Assembly: GCA_965226785.1 (NCBI GenBank) | Contig: CBDDEC010000003.1 | Location: forward strand, 806,001 to 870,000 | DNA length: 64,000 nt | Reading direction: 5' to 3' | From: CBDDEC01 sp965226785 | Lineage (GTDB): Bacteria; Chloroflexota; Dehalococcoidia; UBA2979 | Shown here: positions 9,386 to 18,008 of the stretch, in pieces | Position numbering within the stretch: position 1 is the first letter of the stretch | How the letters are laid out: each line of letters starts with the position of its first letter | Position numbers and translations under genes: made by a program | The notes under the pieces: model-generated | What the model was told of the DNA's origin: nothing | The model's database searches: none | The model's input: only the letters and a program-made list of their open reading frames with translations

Positions 9386-9391
9386 ATGATA
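9386..9391 (-). promoter_or_regulatory. -10 element for leaderless mscS-family transcript
   Basis: TATCAT on the minus strand, separated by six bases from the ATG at 9379. A start site 6-8 bases after a -10 box would fall on the initiation codon itself. No Shine-Dalgarno sequence is present. Confidence 0.45.
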
Positions 9392-9482
9392 TAGGCACTT
9401 GCGTAAGCGGATCAGCTCTTTCGCTGATGTACGATCGAAAAGATCGAGGCATCACAGCGGCGCTGGAACCGGAGTGCAGACG

Positions 9483-10322
9483 ATGTTCGCGACCATCCGG
9501 CACACCTTCGAGTTGATGAAGACCAGCTGGCGAGTCCTGATGAAGGACCGCGAGCTGATCCTGTTCCCCATCATGTCCGGCGTCGTCCTGCTGGTGGTCG
9601 TCGGTGGATTCCTCGCTGTGGCGGCCTCGACTGGCAGCCTCGATCGGCTCGACGCGGCGACACAGGGCGGCGGCAGCGAGGAGGCGCGGGCCGGCGACTA
9701 TATCCTCGGCGCAGGGCTGTACGCGGGGGCCTACTTCATCGTGATCTTCTTCAACGCAGCGCTCATCTCGGCGGCGCTGGAGCGGTTGCGCGGCGGCGAC
9801 CCGAACGTCGGGTCAGGGCTGCGGCATGCCTCGGCGCACCTGCCGCAGATCATCGGCTGGGCGATCATCGCGGCGACGGTCGGGCTGATCCTGCAGATCG
9901 CGCGCAGCCGCACCGACAACTTCCTCGGCCGGATCGCCCTCAGCATCGTCGGAGGCGTGTGGGCGTACATGACGTTCTTCGTCGTGCCGGTCCTCGTCTC
10001 CGAGGGCATCGGACCGATCGCGGCGATCAAGCGCTCCGGTTCGCTCTTCTCGAAGAGCTGGGGTCGCCAGTTCACCGCCTCGTTCGGCTTCGGCCTGGTC
10101 TACATCGCGGCCGTGATCATCGCGATCATCCCGGCGGCGATCATCTTCGCCATCGCACCCATCGTCGGCATCATCGTCGGTGTGTTCACCATGGCCATCG
10201 CGATCGGCACCGTGCAGGCCCTCGAGGGCATCTTCAAGGCCGCGCTCTACGAGTTCTCCAACGGCGAGGTGCCGCTCGAGTTCGATCGCAACGACCTACA
10301 GGGCGCCTACCGCGCGCTCTAG
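9483..10322 (+). CDS. DUF6159-type integral membrane protein
   Basis: A 279-residue membrane protein of unknown function. It begins MFATIRHTFELMKTSWRVL, a conserved opening of DUF6159 proteins. Six or so hydrophobic segments follow, for example IMSGVVLLVVVGGFLAVAA and YIAAVIIAIIPAAIIFAIA. It ends with a soluble tail, VPLEFDRNDLQGAYRAL. The frame is open 84 bases upstream, but the ATG at 9483 gives the conserved N-terminus. It is divergent from the MscS gene, with a shared promoter region of about 100 bp. Confidence 0.75.
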   Translation: MFATIRHTFELMKTSWRVLMKDRELILFPIMSGVVLLVVVGGFLAVAASTGSLDRLDAATQGGGSEEARAGDYILGAGLYAGAYFIVIFFNAALISAALERLRGGDPNVGSGLRHASAHLPQIIGWAIIAATVGLILQIARSRTDNFLGRIALSIVGGVWAYMTFFVVPVLVSEGIGPIAAIKRSGSLFSKSWGRQFTASFGFGLVYIAAVIIAIIPAAIIFAIAPIVGIIVGVFTMAIAIGTVQALEGIFKAALYEFSNGEVPLEFDRNDLQGAYRAL

Positions 10323-10346
10323 GTCAGTCTGTGGTCGGGCCGTAGC

Positions 10347-10967
10347 TCAGACATCGCCACCGCCTGCGTCGAGGAGCCGCTGCGCCGCTTCGAACTCTTC
10401 GGGCGTGTTCACGTTGAGGAACGAACGGCCCTCGGGATCAGCGGCGCGCCACGTCGCCTCCTCGATGCGCGCGGCGTCGAGGTCATCCGCGGCCGCCATC
10501 GGCGCGCGGTCGCCCGCGACGATGTGCGCTTCGAGCACCGCGAGGGCGCTCGTGGCGAAGGCGGAGCAGAGCGGTTGCGGGCGGCCCTCCGCGATCGGCA
10601 GCGCCCAGCGCGCGCCCTTCTGGATGCGCTCCGCCAGCATGCGCAGCAGGGACGGCTGCAGGAACGGCATGTCCACCGCGACCACGATTGCGACTGGCGT
10701 CGAGGCGGCGCGCAGCCCGGCGGCGATACCCACCAGCGGCCCCTCGCCCTGAACCGGGTCCTCCGCCTTGACGATCGGGATGTCGAGGCGGAGCGGGGGC
10801 AATTCCTGACCCGACGCCCGCACCACGACGATCTCGTCGGCCACGGCGGCCAGCGCCTCGGCGGTCCGCTGGAGCAGGGTCGACCCGTCGAAGACGAGCG
10901 CGGCCTTATCGCGCCCCATCCGGCTCGATCGCCCGCCCGCAAGCACCACGCCCGAGACCATCGCCAT
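10347..10967 (-). CDS. mobA: Molybdenum cofactor guanylyltransferase
   Basis: Transfers GMP to molybdopterin to make the guanine dinucleotide cofactor; close relatives (MocA type) transfer CMP. The 206 residues show the nucleotidyltransferase opening VVLAGGRSSRMGRDKA, the metal-binding VDMPFLQPSLL, and a C-terminal FLNVNTPEEF motif typical of MobA. It is divergent from yqeC with about 70 bp between the start codons. That pairing is found with selenium-dependent molybdenum hydroxylase maturation genes, so a MocA-like role in that pathway is possible. An in-frame ATG six bases further in is a second candidate start. Confidence 0.85.
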   Translation of the reverse strand: MAMVSGVVLAGGRSSRMGRDKAALVFDGSTLLQRTAEALAAVADEIVVVRASGQELPPLRLDIPIVKAEDPVQGEGPLVGIAAGLRAASTPVAIVVAVDMPFLQPSLLRMLAERIQKGARWALPIAEGRPQPLCSAFATSALAVLEAHIVAGDRAPMAAADDLDAARIEEATWRAADPEGRSFLNVNTPEEFEAAQRLLDAGGGDV

Positions 10968-11040
10968 CGTCAGATTGCCTTTGCCACTCCCGCTGGTGGA
11001 TGATCGCGATCATCGCAGGTCAAGCGGGGGTGTCGCGACG

Positions 11041-11799
11041 GTGAAGCTCTGGGACGCGCTCGACCTCGACGCTGGCGCTCCGCCGCCGGTTGTCGCTGTC
11101 GCCGGTGGCGGCGGCAAGTCGTCGTTGATGTACCGCCTGGGCATCGAGGCCGTCGCGAGCGGCCGCACGGCCGTGATCGCCGGCACCACGCGCTTCACCG
11201 GGCCGAAGCCACCGTTCCCGCAGCTCCCACGCGTCGAGGGCGAGGAAGGCGCCCTCGACGAGGCGGTGACGCGCGCCCTCCAGGCCTCGCCCGCCGTCAT
11301 CGCCGTCCCCGGCCACGAACCGAAGGCGCGCTTCGCCGCGATGAATATCGAGACCGTCGAGGCGATGGCCCGCATCGAGAGCCTCGGGCTGCTGGCGCTC
11401 GAGGCTGACGGCAGCCGGCTGCGGGCGTTCAAGGCGCCCGGCGAACATGAGCCGGTGATTCCGCCGAGCGCGACGCACGTCTGCGTCGTCGTCGGGCTCG
11501 CAGCCCTCGGCGCGCCGCTTGACGACGAGCACGTGCACCGCCCAGAGCGGGTGCGGGCGATCGTCGGCGACGAGCCGGTCGTCACCGACGAAGTGATCGC
11601 CGCCGTCCTCGCGAGCGAGCAGGGCGGCCGTCGAAGCGTCGGCGACCGCCACTACGCCGCCGTCATCAACCAGGCGGACCGGAACCTCGACGCTGCGCAA
11701 CGGCTGGCCGAGGTGGTGCGCGCCGCCGGCGTCGAGCGCGTCGTCGTCGCATCGCTGCGCGACGACGACCCCGTGCACGCGGTGTTCACCAACCCATGA
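11041..11799 (+). CDS. yqeC: Selenium cofactor biosynthesis protein YqeC
   Basis: YqeC is an uncharacterised accessory protein of selenium-dependent molybdenum hydroxylases, found in organisms that put labile selenium in the molybdenum cofactor. The protein has 252 residues. It starts at GTG with the P-loop-like motif VAGGGGKSSLMYRLG, then has AGTTRFTGPKPPFPQ, LALEADGSRLRAFKAPGEHE and VINQADR, all characteristic of the family. The divergent mobA gene supports a molybdenum cofactor role. No YqeB, SelD or hydroxylase gene lies in this window. With the two predicted selenoproteins at 48-52 kb, it argues that the genome encodes a selenophosphate supply. Confidence 0.85.
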   Translation: MKLWDALDLDAGAPPPVVAVAGGGGKSSLMYRLGIEAVASGRTAVIAGTTRFTGPKPPFPQLPRVEGEEGALDEAVTRALQASPAVIAVPGHEPKARFAAMNIETVEAMARIESLGLLALEADGSRLRAFKAPGEHEPVIPPSATHVCVVVGLAALGAPLDDEHVHRPERVRAIVGDEPVVTDEVIAAVLASEQGGRRSVGDRHYAAVINQADRNLDAAQRLAEVVRAAGVERVVVASLRDDDPVHAVFTNP

Positions 11800-11871
11800 G
11801 CCTGTGACATGCCGCACCGTCGACTCGTGTCGCGCTCGATACGATGAGGGTGCTTCGAGGAGGCCTCGACG

Positions 11872-12390
11872 ATGTCCGAACTGACCGAGTTTCGTCACGA
11901 GAAGGACGCGTTCTTCGGCACCGACCAGCAGTCCCCGCTGACACACGACCAGCGCCATGGCTTCGCCGGCCTCGACTACTACGACGAGAACGCGGCGCTG
12001 GCGCTGGCGCTCGAGCCCGAGGTCTTCGATCGGCCCGAGACGATCGAGATGCAGACCAGCACCGGCGACCTCGCCCGCTACCAGCGCTGGGCGCGCGTCA
12101 GCTTCGAGGTCACGGGCGAGCCAGCGTCGCTGACGATCTACCGCGACGTCGAAGCCGGCGGCCTGTTCCTCCCGTTCCAGGACGCGAACGCGGGCGGCGA
12201 CACGTATGGCGCGGGCCGTTACCTCGACGTTCACCCCGTCGAGGGCGGGCGGCTCGTGGTCGACTTCAACTACGCCTACAACCCCTACTGCGCCTACAAC
12301 GAGCGCTGGTCATGCCCGATCCCGCCCGCCGAGAATCGGCTCACGGTCGCCATCGAGGCCGGTGAGCGCACGTTCGAGGCGCACGGGTAG
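11872..12390 (+). CDS. DUF1684 family protein
   Basis: A 172-residue soluble protein. It matches DUF1684 by the opening EFRHEKDAFFGTDQQSPLT and the strongly conserved C-terminal block VDFNYAYNPYCAYNERWSCP followed by PIPPAENRLTVAIEAGE. The biochemical role of the family is unknown. A GAGGAGG ribosome binding site precedes the ATG, and a -10-like TACGAT lies at 11840-11845. The gene is single; its neighbours give no functional hint. Confidence 0.85.
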   Translation: MSELTEFRHEKDAFFGTDQQSPLTHDQRHGFAGLDYYDENAALALALEPEVFDRPETIEMQTSTGDLARYQRWARVSFEVTGEPASLTIYRDVEAGGLFLPFQDANAGGDTYGAGRYLDVHPVEGGRLVVDFNYAYNPYCAYNERWSCPIPPAENRLTVAIEAGERTFEAHG

Positions 12391-12418
12391 CGTCGTTCGT
12401 CAGACGCAGGTTCGAGGG

Positions 12419-12598
12419 CTAGCCGGCGACGGGCGACAGGCAGTCGGGATGCCCGCAGTTACATGCGGTCGAGCCGTTCGAGCAGTCGCAGCTGGGCCCG
12501 CACTCGCCATCCCCGAGGAGGCCGATGCGCCGCAGCAGTTGCAGCCCGACGCCGAGAATCACGCCGAGGAAGACGAGGCGCCTGAGCTGCCGGAACAT
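12419..12598 (-). CDS. Small membrane-anchored cysteine-rich protein
   Basis: A predicted 59-residue protein. An N-terminal basic segment (MFRQLRRL) leads into one hydrophobic helix (VFLGVILGVGLQLL), and then a short tail has six cysteines and one histidine within 23 residues (GECGPSCDCSNG and ACNCGHPDC). The spacing suggests metal binding or disulfide cross-linking. I do not recognise the family. A GTG 18 bases upstream (12616) is an alternative start. The gene lies between DUF1684 (convergent) and the ABC exporter (same strand). Confidence 0.5.
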   Translation of the reverse strand: MFRQLRRLVFLGVILGVGLQLLRRIGLLGDGECGPSCDCSNGSTACNCGHPDCLSPVAG

Positions 12599-12703
12599 CG
12601 ATCGGGCGTCCTTCACCTATCGCGCGCGTGGAGCGCCATTCTGTCAGCCACATCGCGCCGCTGCCAGTGTGGCCGGTTACATGCGACGTCGAGCAGGCCG
12701 CGG

Positions 12704-14533
12704 CTAGTCGCCGCCTGCCACGGCGTCGGCGACACCGTCGGGCGTCGGCATGCGCTCCTCGTCGGAGAACTGCTCGCGATAGAGCGATGCGTAGAGCCCA
12801 TCGAGCGCCAGCAGCTCCTCGTGCGTCCCGCGCTCGACGACGTGGCCCTGGTCCAGCACGAGAATCATGTCGGCCGCGATCACGGTCGAGAGTCGGTGCG
12901 CGATCACCACGGTCGTGCGTCCGCGCGCCAGCTCCTGTGTCGCGCCGCGAATCTCGCGCTCGAGCTTCGTGTCGAGCGAGGAGGTGGCCTCGTCGAGGAT
13001 CAGGATCGGCGGGTCGTTGAGCACCGCCCGCGCGATCGCGACGCGCTGTTTCTCGCCGCCGGACAGCCGGTAACCGCGCTCGCCGACCACCGTGTCGAGG
13101 CCGCCCGCCAGCCGCTCCACGAGGCGATCGAGGCCGGCGGCGCTGGCGGCCGACTCCACCTCGGCCTCCTCCGCGTCGAGACGGCCGTAGCGGATGTTGT
13201 CGCGCAGCGAGGCGTGGAAGAGGTAGGTCTCCTGCATCACCGTGCCGATCGCTCGGCTCATCGAGTCCAGCGTCAGCCCGCGCACGTCGTGGCCGTCGAT
13301 CCGTACCGACCCCTGCTGCGGGTCGTAATAGCGCTGCATCAGGTAGGTCATCGTCGTCTTGCCCGCGCCAGAGGGACCGACCAGCGCGATCATCTGCCCC
13401 GGTGAAGCCTCGAAGGACACGCTATCGAGGGCGGGTGCACCGCGGTCGGTGTACCGGAATTGCACGTCACGGAACTCGATCGCCCCGACCGGCGCATCCA
13501 GCCGGTGCGCGTCGGGCGCCTCCTCCACCTCCACCGGCATGTCGAGGTACTCGAAGATGCGCTCGAACAGCGCCAGCGAGGAGAGCATGGTCGTGTTGAT
13601 GCGGGCAATCATCTGGAACGGCCCGAAGACCTGTGTCGTTACCGCCGCAAAGGCGACGATCTCACCGGTGCTGATGCTGCCGTTCGTGACCGAGATGCCG
13701 CCGAGCCAGTAGACAACCGCCACCGAAACGAGCCCGAACAGCGATGAGGCCATGTTGAACCAGCGCCCCGCGATTAGGCGTCGGATCGAGAGCTGCCGCA
13801 GCTGCTGGTTCGACTCCTCGAACCGCCCCGCCTCGTACTCCTCGCGGCCGAACGTCTTGACGAGCATCGAACCTGAGACCGATAGCGTCTCCTCGAGGTT
13901 GGCCGACATCTTCGACGACTCTTCATGCCATTCGAGCATCAGGCGACGCTGATGCAGGCCGACGCGGACGGTCGGGTAGACCCAGAGCGGCAGCACGACG
14001 ATCACAATGATCGCCAGGCGCCAGTCGAGCATGAACATGATCCCCGCGGCGATCGTCAGCGTGACGAAGTTGCGGAGGAACTCCGTGAAGGTTCCGGTCA
14101 CAGCCTGCTGCATCGCGTTCACGTCGGTGGTGATGCGCGACAGGATCTCGCCGGTCCTCGTAGCCGTGAAGAAGCGAACGGACAGACGTTGCAGATGGCC
14201 GTGCAGTGATGAGCGAACGTTGTACATCACGCCCTGCCCGACGTGCTGGTTGAGGTAGCCTTCGAGGACGCCGAGCAGGCCTGAGGCGACGTACATCGCG
14301 ACCATGATCGTGGCGAGCACGCCGATGCGCGTCCCGGATCCGTCGGCGCCGAGTCCCATCTCGTTGACGATCTCGCCGATCAGCAGCACCGGCGCGAGGT
14401 TCAGCGCGACCGTCACGACGATCAGCACGATCAACGCGACGAGTTGCGGCTTGAACGGCGCGAACAGCCCAGCGGCGCGCCCGGCGATCTCGAGTTTCGA
14501 CCCTTCGGGCCGGCCCATGCGCATGCGGCGCAT
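12704..14533 (-). CDS. ABC transporter, fused permease and ATPase (exporter type)
   Basis: A 609-residue half-transporter of the MsbA/LmrA class. Residues 1-330 hold six membrane segments. Residues 350-590 form the nucleotide-binding domain, with Walker A VGPSGAGKTTMTYL, signature RLSGGEKQRVAIARA, Walker B PPILILDEATSSLDT and switch histidine in VVIAHRLSTV. All catalytic residues are intact. It works as a dimer and exports lipids, drugs or peptides; the substrate is not predictable. The start codon overlaps the end of the XRE regulator gene by one base, so the two form one transcription unit. Confidence 0.92.
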   Translation of the reverse strand: MRRMRMGRPEGSKLEIAGRAAGLFAPFKPQLVALIVLIVVTVALNLAPVLLIGEIVNEMGLGADGSGTRIGVLATIMVAMYVASGLLGVLEGYLNQHVGQGVMYNVRSSLHGHLQRLSVRFFTATRTGEILSRITTDVNAMQQAVTGTFTEFLRNFVTLTIAAGIMFMLDWRLAIIVIVVLPLWVYPTVRVGLHQRRLMLEWHEESSKMSANLEETLSVSGSMLVKTFGREEYEAGRFEESNQQLRQLSIRRLIAGRWFNMASSLFGLVSVAVVYWLGGISVTNGSISTGEIVAFAAVTTQVFGPFQMIARINTTMLSSLALFERIFEYLDMPVEVEEAPDAHRLDAPVGAIEFRDVQFRYTDRGAPALDSVSFEASPGQMIALVGPSGAGKTTMTYLMQRYYDPQQGSVRIDGHDVRGLTLDSMSRAIGTVMQETYLFHASLRDNIRYGRLDAEEAEVESAASAAGLDRLVERLAGGLDTVVGERGYRLSGGEKQRVAIARAVLNDPPILILDEATSSLDTKLEREIRGATQELARGRTTVVIAHRLSTVIAADMILVLDQGHVVERGTHEELLALDGLYASLYREQFSDEERMPTPDGVADAVAGGD

Positions 14534-14913
14534 CAGCGCGCCCCGCCTGAGCCGTCGACGTCAACGTCAGCCTCGATCGGCACGAAGTCGATACGCAGCT
14601 CGTGCCCCATCGCACGCGCCGCGGCCGAGATCGTGCTCAGCCGAGGTTCGCGGCGACCGGACTCGATGGCGCTAATGATGCTCTGCCGCCGCCCCATCCG
14701 CTCTGCCAGCTCCGCCTGCGTCAGACCAGCCTCGTCGCGCATCGTGATCAGCTTCGACACGGCGTCGAAGCGCGGCTTCATCAGCTCGTACTGCTCGCGC
14801 ACCTGGGGAAACTCATCGAGCAACAGCTCGCGCGCCTGCGCGGCCGCCTCGGCGCTCTCGCCGTCACCTCGCCGCTTGCTGCGCCCACGCCGTCCACGTC
14901 GTTCCGCCACCAT
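14533..14913 (-). CDS. XRE-family helix-turn-helix regulator
   Basis: A 126-residue DNA-binding protein with a Cro/C1-type helix-turn-helix at residues 60-115: AGLTQAELAERMGRRQSIIS followed by AIESGRREPRLSTISAAAR. The N-terminal 20 residues are Arg/Lys rich. The layout resembles HigA-type antitoxins, but no RelE-like toxin gene is next to it. It overlaps the exporter by one base, which suggests that it controls that operon, perhaps by autoregulation. A GAGGGGG ribosome binding site stands before the ATG. Confidence 0.8.
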   Translation of the reverse strand: MVAERRGRRGRSKRRGDGESAEAAAQARELLLDEFPQVREQYELMKPRFDAVSKLITMRDEAGLTQAELAERMGRRQSIISAIESGRREPRLSTISAAARAMGHELRIDFVPIEADVDVDGSGGAR

Positions 14914-14980
14914 CGCAGCCCCCTCGAAGGTCTGAGTACAGAACTACGATATCACGCGAACGGGATATGGGGTTTCAGAG

Positions 14981-15868
14981 CTACGCCACCCGAGTGAGCC
15001 AGTCGCGGATCACCGTCTGCGCCGCCGGGTACTGCGTGATGCCATGGTCGGCGTCCGCGATGGCGTGAAACTCGATCTCGCCGATGCCGTCGCGCAGCGC
15101 TTCCGCGTCCGAGAACGGGACGACCGAGTCCGCGTCGCCGTGGACGATCAGCTTCGGCGCGTCGATCGAGGCGATCTCGTCGAACCTTGACGTGAAGTCG
15201 TAGCCCACGAAGGCGGCGTAGTTGCGGACGCTGCCGCGCCAGTAGCGGAACAGATCCGCGTCCGAGACGTCGGCGACCGCCTCCAGGTACGCGCCGCGCG
15301 CCTCGGCGGCCCGCTGGGCCATGAGCGAGTTCCGGTTGCCGACCGTCGAGCGCTGGGGCGGGTCGATCAGCGCCTGCTTCGCCTCCGCGAAGACCGCCTC
15401 CCCGCCGTCGGCGTCCACGCGTTCCACGATCTGGCCGAACATCTGACCCGAGCGCGTCTCGAACATCAGCCGCGGGCCGGTGTTGAGCAGCGCCAGCGCT
15501 GAGACCGTCTCCGGGAAGCTCAGCGCGTACTGCTGGGCCACCATCCCACCCATCGAGGAGCCGACGATGATGGCGCGGTCGTGTCCGAGGTGCGCCAGCA
15601 ACGCCCGCGCGTCGGCGGCGATGTCCTCGAGGTTGTAGGCCTCGTCGATCGTCTACTCGGACTGGCCGGCGCAGCGCCGGTCGTGAGTGATCAGCTGCAC
15701 CTGGTCGAGCGGTGCGGCCTCGACGATCGCCTGCGCGTTCGCCTCGCCGGGCGTGCCGGTGATGGTCGTGCCCGCGCCGCCGAAGCCGCCATGGATGAAG
15801 AGCACCGGCGTGCCAGTCCCCTGCACTGCGTACGCCATCTCGAACCCGTTGATCGTCGCTGTCGGCAT
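14981..15868 (-). pseudogene. Alpha/beta hydrolase interrupted by an amber codon
   Basis: An alpha/beta-fold hydrolase of about 295 codons. The N-terminal part (MPTATINGFEMAYAVQG, oxyanion region PVLFIHGGFGG) ends at THDRRCAGQSE followed by TAG at 15653-15655. The same frame continues TIDEAYNLEDIAADARALLA with the nucleophile elbow IIVGSSMGGM, the acid region KLIVHGDADSVVPF and the terminal histidine in ADADHGITQ. Family members usually have Tyr after GQSE, so a single TAC or TAT to TAG change explains the break. There is no frameshift. Everything else is intact, which indicates a recent mutation, a sequencing error or, much less likely, readthrough. Confidence 0.8.
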
Positions 15869-15981
15869 CGCGTGGCTCCGTTCCGGCGCGCAGTGTAGCT
15901 CGACGCGCCGCCGCGACCGTCGAGACGGCTACGCTGGCCCCGCAGCGAGCGCGTCGCTCGTCGCGTAGCTGGAGCCTCGTC

Positions 15982-17250
15982 GTGGCCATCTATCTCATCC
16001 TGCTCGTGTTCCTGATCCTCCTCTCGGCGTTCTTCTCGTCGGCGGAGACCGCGTTCCTGTCGCTGCAGCGCGTGCGCCTGCAGCACCAGGTGCAGGAGGG
16101 CGTGCCCGGCGCCGCGCGGGTGGCGAGCCTGCTCGAGCGGCCGCAGAGCTTGCTCTCCGCGATCTTGCTCGGCAACAACCTGGTCAACACCGCGGCTGCC
16201 GCCGTCGGCACGGCTGTGGCGACCGAGCTGGTGGCGGGCGGCGGTGGTGTTCTCGCCGCCACGTTCGTGATGACGGTGCTGCTCGTGATCTTCGGGGAGG
16301 TCACACCCAAGGCCGCCGCACTCAGCCGCCCGAGTGGGCTGAGCCGCGCCTATGCGGTGCCGATGGAGGCCTGGCGGCGGGCGACGAGGCCGATCGGCTG
16401 GGCGCTCGACCACCTCGCAGCGGCGCTGCAGCGCGCCATCGGCGGCCCCGAGTCGCACGATGGCGCGACGTTGACGACGGCCGAGATCCGCACGGCGATC
16501 CAGATCGGCGCCGAGGCGGGCGCCATCGAAACGGTCCAATCAAGCCGCCTGCTGGGCGCGCTTACCCTCGACCGGCGGCAGGTTCAGGAGATCATGATCT
16601 CCCGCATCGACATGACCGCCTGTGAGGCCGGGGAAAGCGCCGCCGAAGTGGCCCAGCGCTTTGCCACCTCGCGCTTCCAGCGACTGCCCGTCTACCGCGA
16701 CCAACCCGACCAGGTGGTTGGCTACGTCCACGTCAGCGACCTCAACGCGGCGCAACTTGATGGCCTGGGCGACCGTCGCGCGGGCGATCTGATGCGTACC
16801 GTCACCTTCGAGTCGGAGCACGCCTCGATCGCGCGCGTGCTCGAGGTGATGCAGGAGCACGCCACCTACCTCGTGATGCTGGTCGACGAGTTCGGCGTGA
16901 CCTCCGGCCTGATCACCCTCGAGGACATCATGGAGGAGGTCGTCGGCGAGCTGCGCTCCGAAAGTGGCGCGACTCCGGCGCGCGATGACTCCATCCGCCG
17001 CGAGGACGGCGCGACGATCGTCGAGGGCTCGCACCTCCTCGTCGACCTCTCGAACGAACTCGGTCCCGACTTCACGGACATCGAGGGCAACACGGTCGCC
17101 GGGCTGGTGCTCGCCTACCTGCGCCACTTCCCCAAGGCGGGCGAGTACGTCGAGCACGCGGGCTACCGCTTCACCGTGCTCGAGGCGGGCGAGCGACGGA
17201 TCACCCGCATCGCCGTTGAGCGTTCCACCACGCCGGGGGCCACTGAGTGA
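15982..17250 (+). CDS. CNNM/CorC/HlyC-type membrane protein with CBS domains
   Basis: A 422-residue protein of the DUF21-CBS-CorC_HlyC architecture, linked to magnesium or cobalt export. The N-terminal DUF21 domain has membrane helices (IYLILLVFLILLSAFFSSAE, then LLGNNLVNTAAAAVGTAVA). A CBS pair spans about 195-310 (RFQRLPVYRDQPDQVVGYVH and VDEFGVTSGLITLEDIMEE). The C-terminal CorC domain ends with FTDIEGNTVAGLVL. A GTG start follows GAGCCTCGTC; the ribosome binding site is weak. It shares a GTGA overlap with the HAD gene downstream, forming a three-gene operon. Confidence 0.9.
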   Translation: MAIYLILLVFLILLSAFFSSAETAFLSLQRVRLQHQVQEGVPGAARVASLLERPQSLLSAILLGNNLVNTAAAAVGTAVATELVAGGGGVLAATFVMTVLLVIFGEVTPKAAALSRPSGLSRAYAVPMEAWRRATRPIGWALDHLAAALQRAIGGPESHDGATLTTAEIRTAIQIGAEAGAIETVQSSRLLGALTLDRRQVQEIMISRIDMTACEAGESAAEVAQRFATSRFQRLPVYRDQPDQVVGYVHVSDLNAAQLDGLGDRRAGDLMRTVTFESEHASIARVLEVMQEHATYLVMLVDEFGVTSGLITLEDIMEEVVGELRSESGATPARDDSIRREDGATIVEGSHLLVDLSNELGPDFTDIEGNTVAGLVLAYLRHFPKAGEYVEHAGYRFTVLEAGERRITRIAVERSTTPGATE

Positions 17251-18008
17251 GCGTCGACGCCGTCATCTTCGACTGGGGCGGGACGCTGACGCCATTCGCG
17301 TCGATCGAGATGGAAGCCATGTGGCGTCTCGCCGCGCAGCACATCGCGGCGCACCACCAGCCCGAGGGCACGCCCGAACTCGACGCCACTCTCGACGCCA
17401 CTGAGGACGAGATCACGCGTCGCCTCATGGACGTGGAGCGGGCGTTCTGGGACCGCACCGAGTCCGATGCTCGCGCCGGGTCGCTCGGCGATCTGCTCAC
17501 CGATGCCACGCGCACCCTTGGCGTCGATGTCGCGGAGGCGGTGCTCGAAGAGGCCGGCGTCCGCTACCTCGACGCCTGGACGCCGCACATCACGCACGAC
17601 GACGAGGCCGTCGAGGTGATCGCGGCGCTGCGAGCGCGTGGGCTACGCGTCGGTCTGCTCTCGAACACGCACTGGCCGCGGACGTTCCACGAGCGGTTCC
17701 TCGAGCGTGACGGCCTCGCCGAGCTGATCGAAGTGCGTTGTTACACCAGCGAAATGACGCACATGAAACCGCACGCCGACGCCTTCCGCGTCCCGCTGGT
17801 GGCGCTGGGTAACGTCGATCCTCGGCGGTCGGTGATGGTGGGCGATCGACCGTTCGATGACATTCACGGCGCGAAGCAGCTGGGCATGCGCGCCGTGCTG
17901 CGACCCAACGACGATGTCCCCGGCTACGATGTCACGCCTGACGCCGAGATCGACGCCCTGCACGAGTTGCTGCCGCTGATCGACGGCTGGATGGAGGCCT
18001 CCGAGTGA
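17247..18008 (+). CDS. HAD-superfamily hydrolase
   Basis: A 253-residue haloacid dehalogenase-like phosphatase. Motif I is AVIFDWGGTLTPF, where the second acidic residue of the usual DxD is replaced by Gly (DWGGT), a variant common in some HAD subfamilies. Motif II is GLLSNTHWP, the motif III lysine is in MTHMKPHADAF, and motif IV is VMVGDRPFDDIHGAK. The helical cap lies between residues 20 and 115. The substrate is unknown. It overlaps both neighbours by four bases (GTGA), so it is translated as the middle gene of a coupled operon. Confidence 0.85.
   Translation: MSVDAVIFDWGGTLTPFASIEMEAMWRLAAQHIAAHHQPEGTPELDATLDATEDEITRRLMDVERAFWDRTESDARAGSLGDLLTDATRTLGVDVAEAVLEEAGVRYLDAWTPHITHDDEAVEVIAALRARGLRVGLLSNTHWPRTFHERFLERDGLAELIEVRCYTSEMTHMKPHADAFRVPLVALGNVDPRRSVMVGDRPFDDIHGAKQLGMRAVLRPNDDVPGYDVTPDAEIDALHELLPLIDGWMEASE

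Noticed and set aside
15653..15655. TAG in the alpha/beta hydrolase as pyrrolysine
   Set aside because: No pyrrolysine genes are in view, the residue is expected to be Tyr, and pyrrolysine is not known in this enzyme class.
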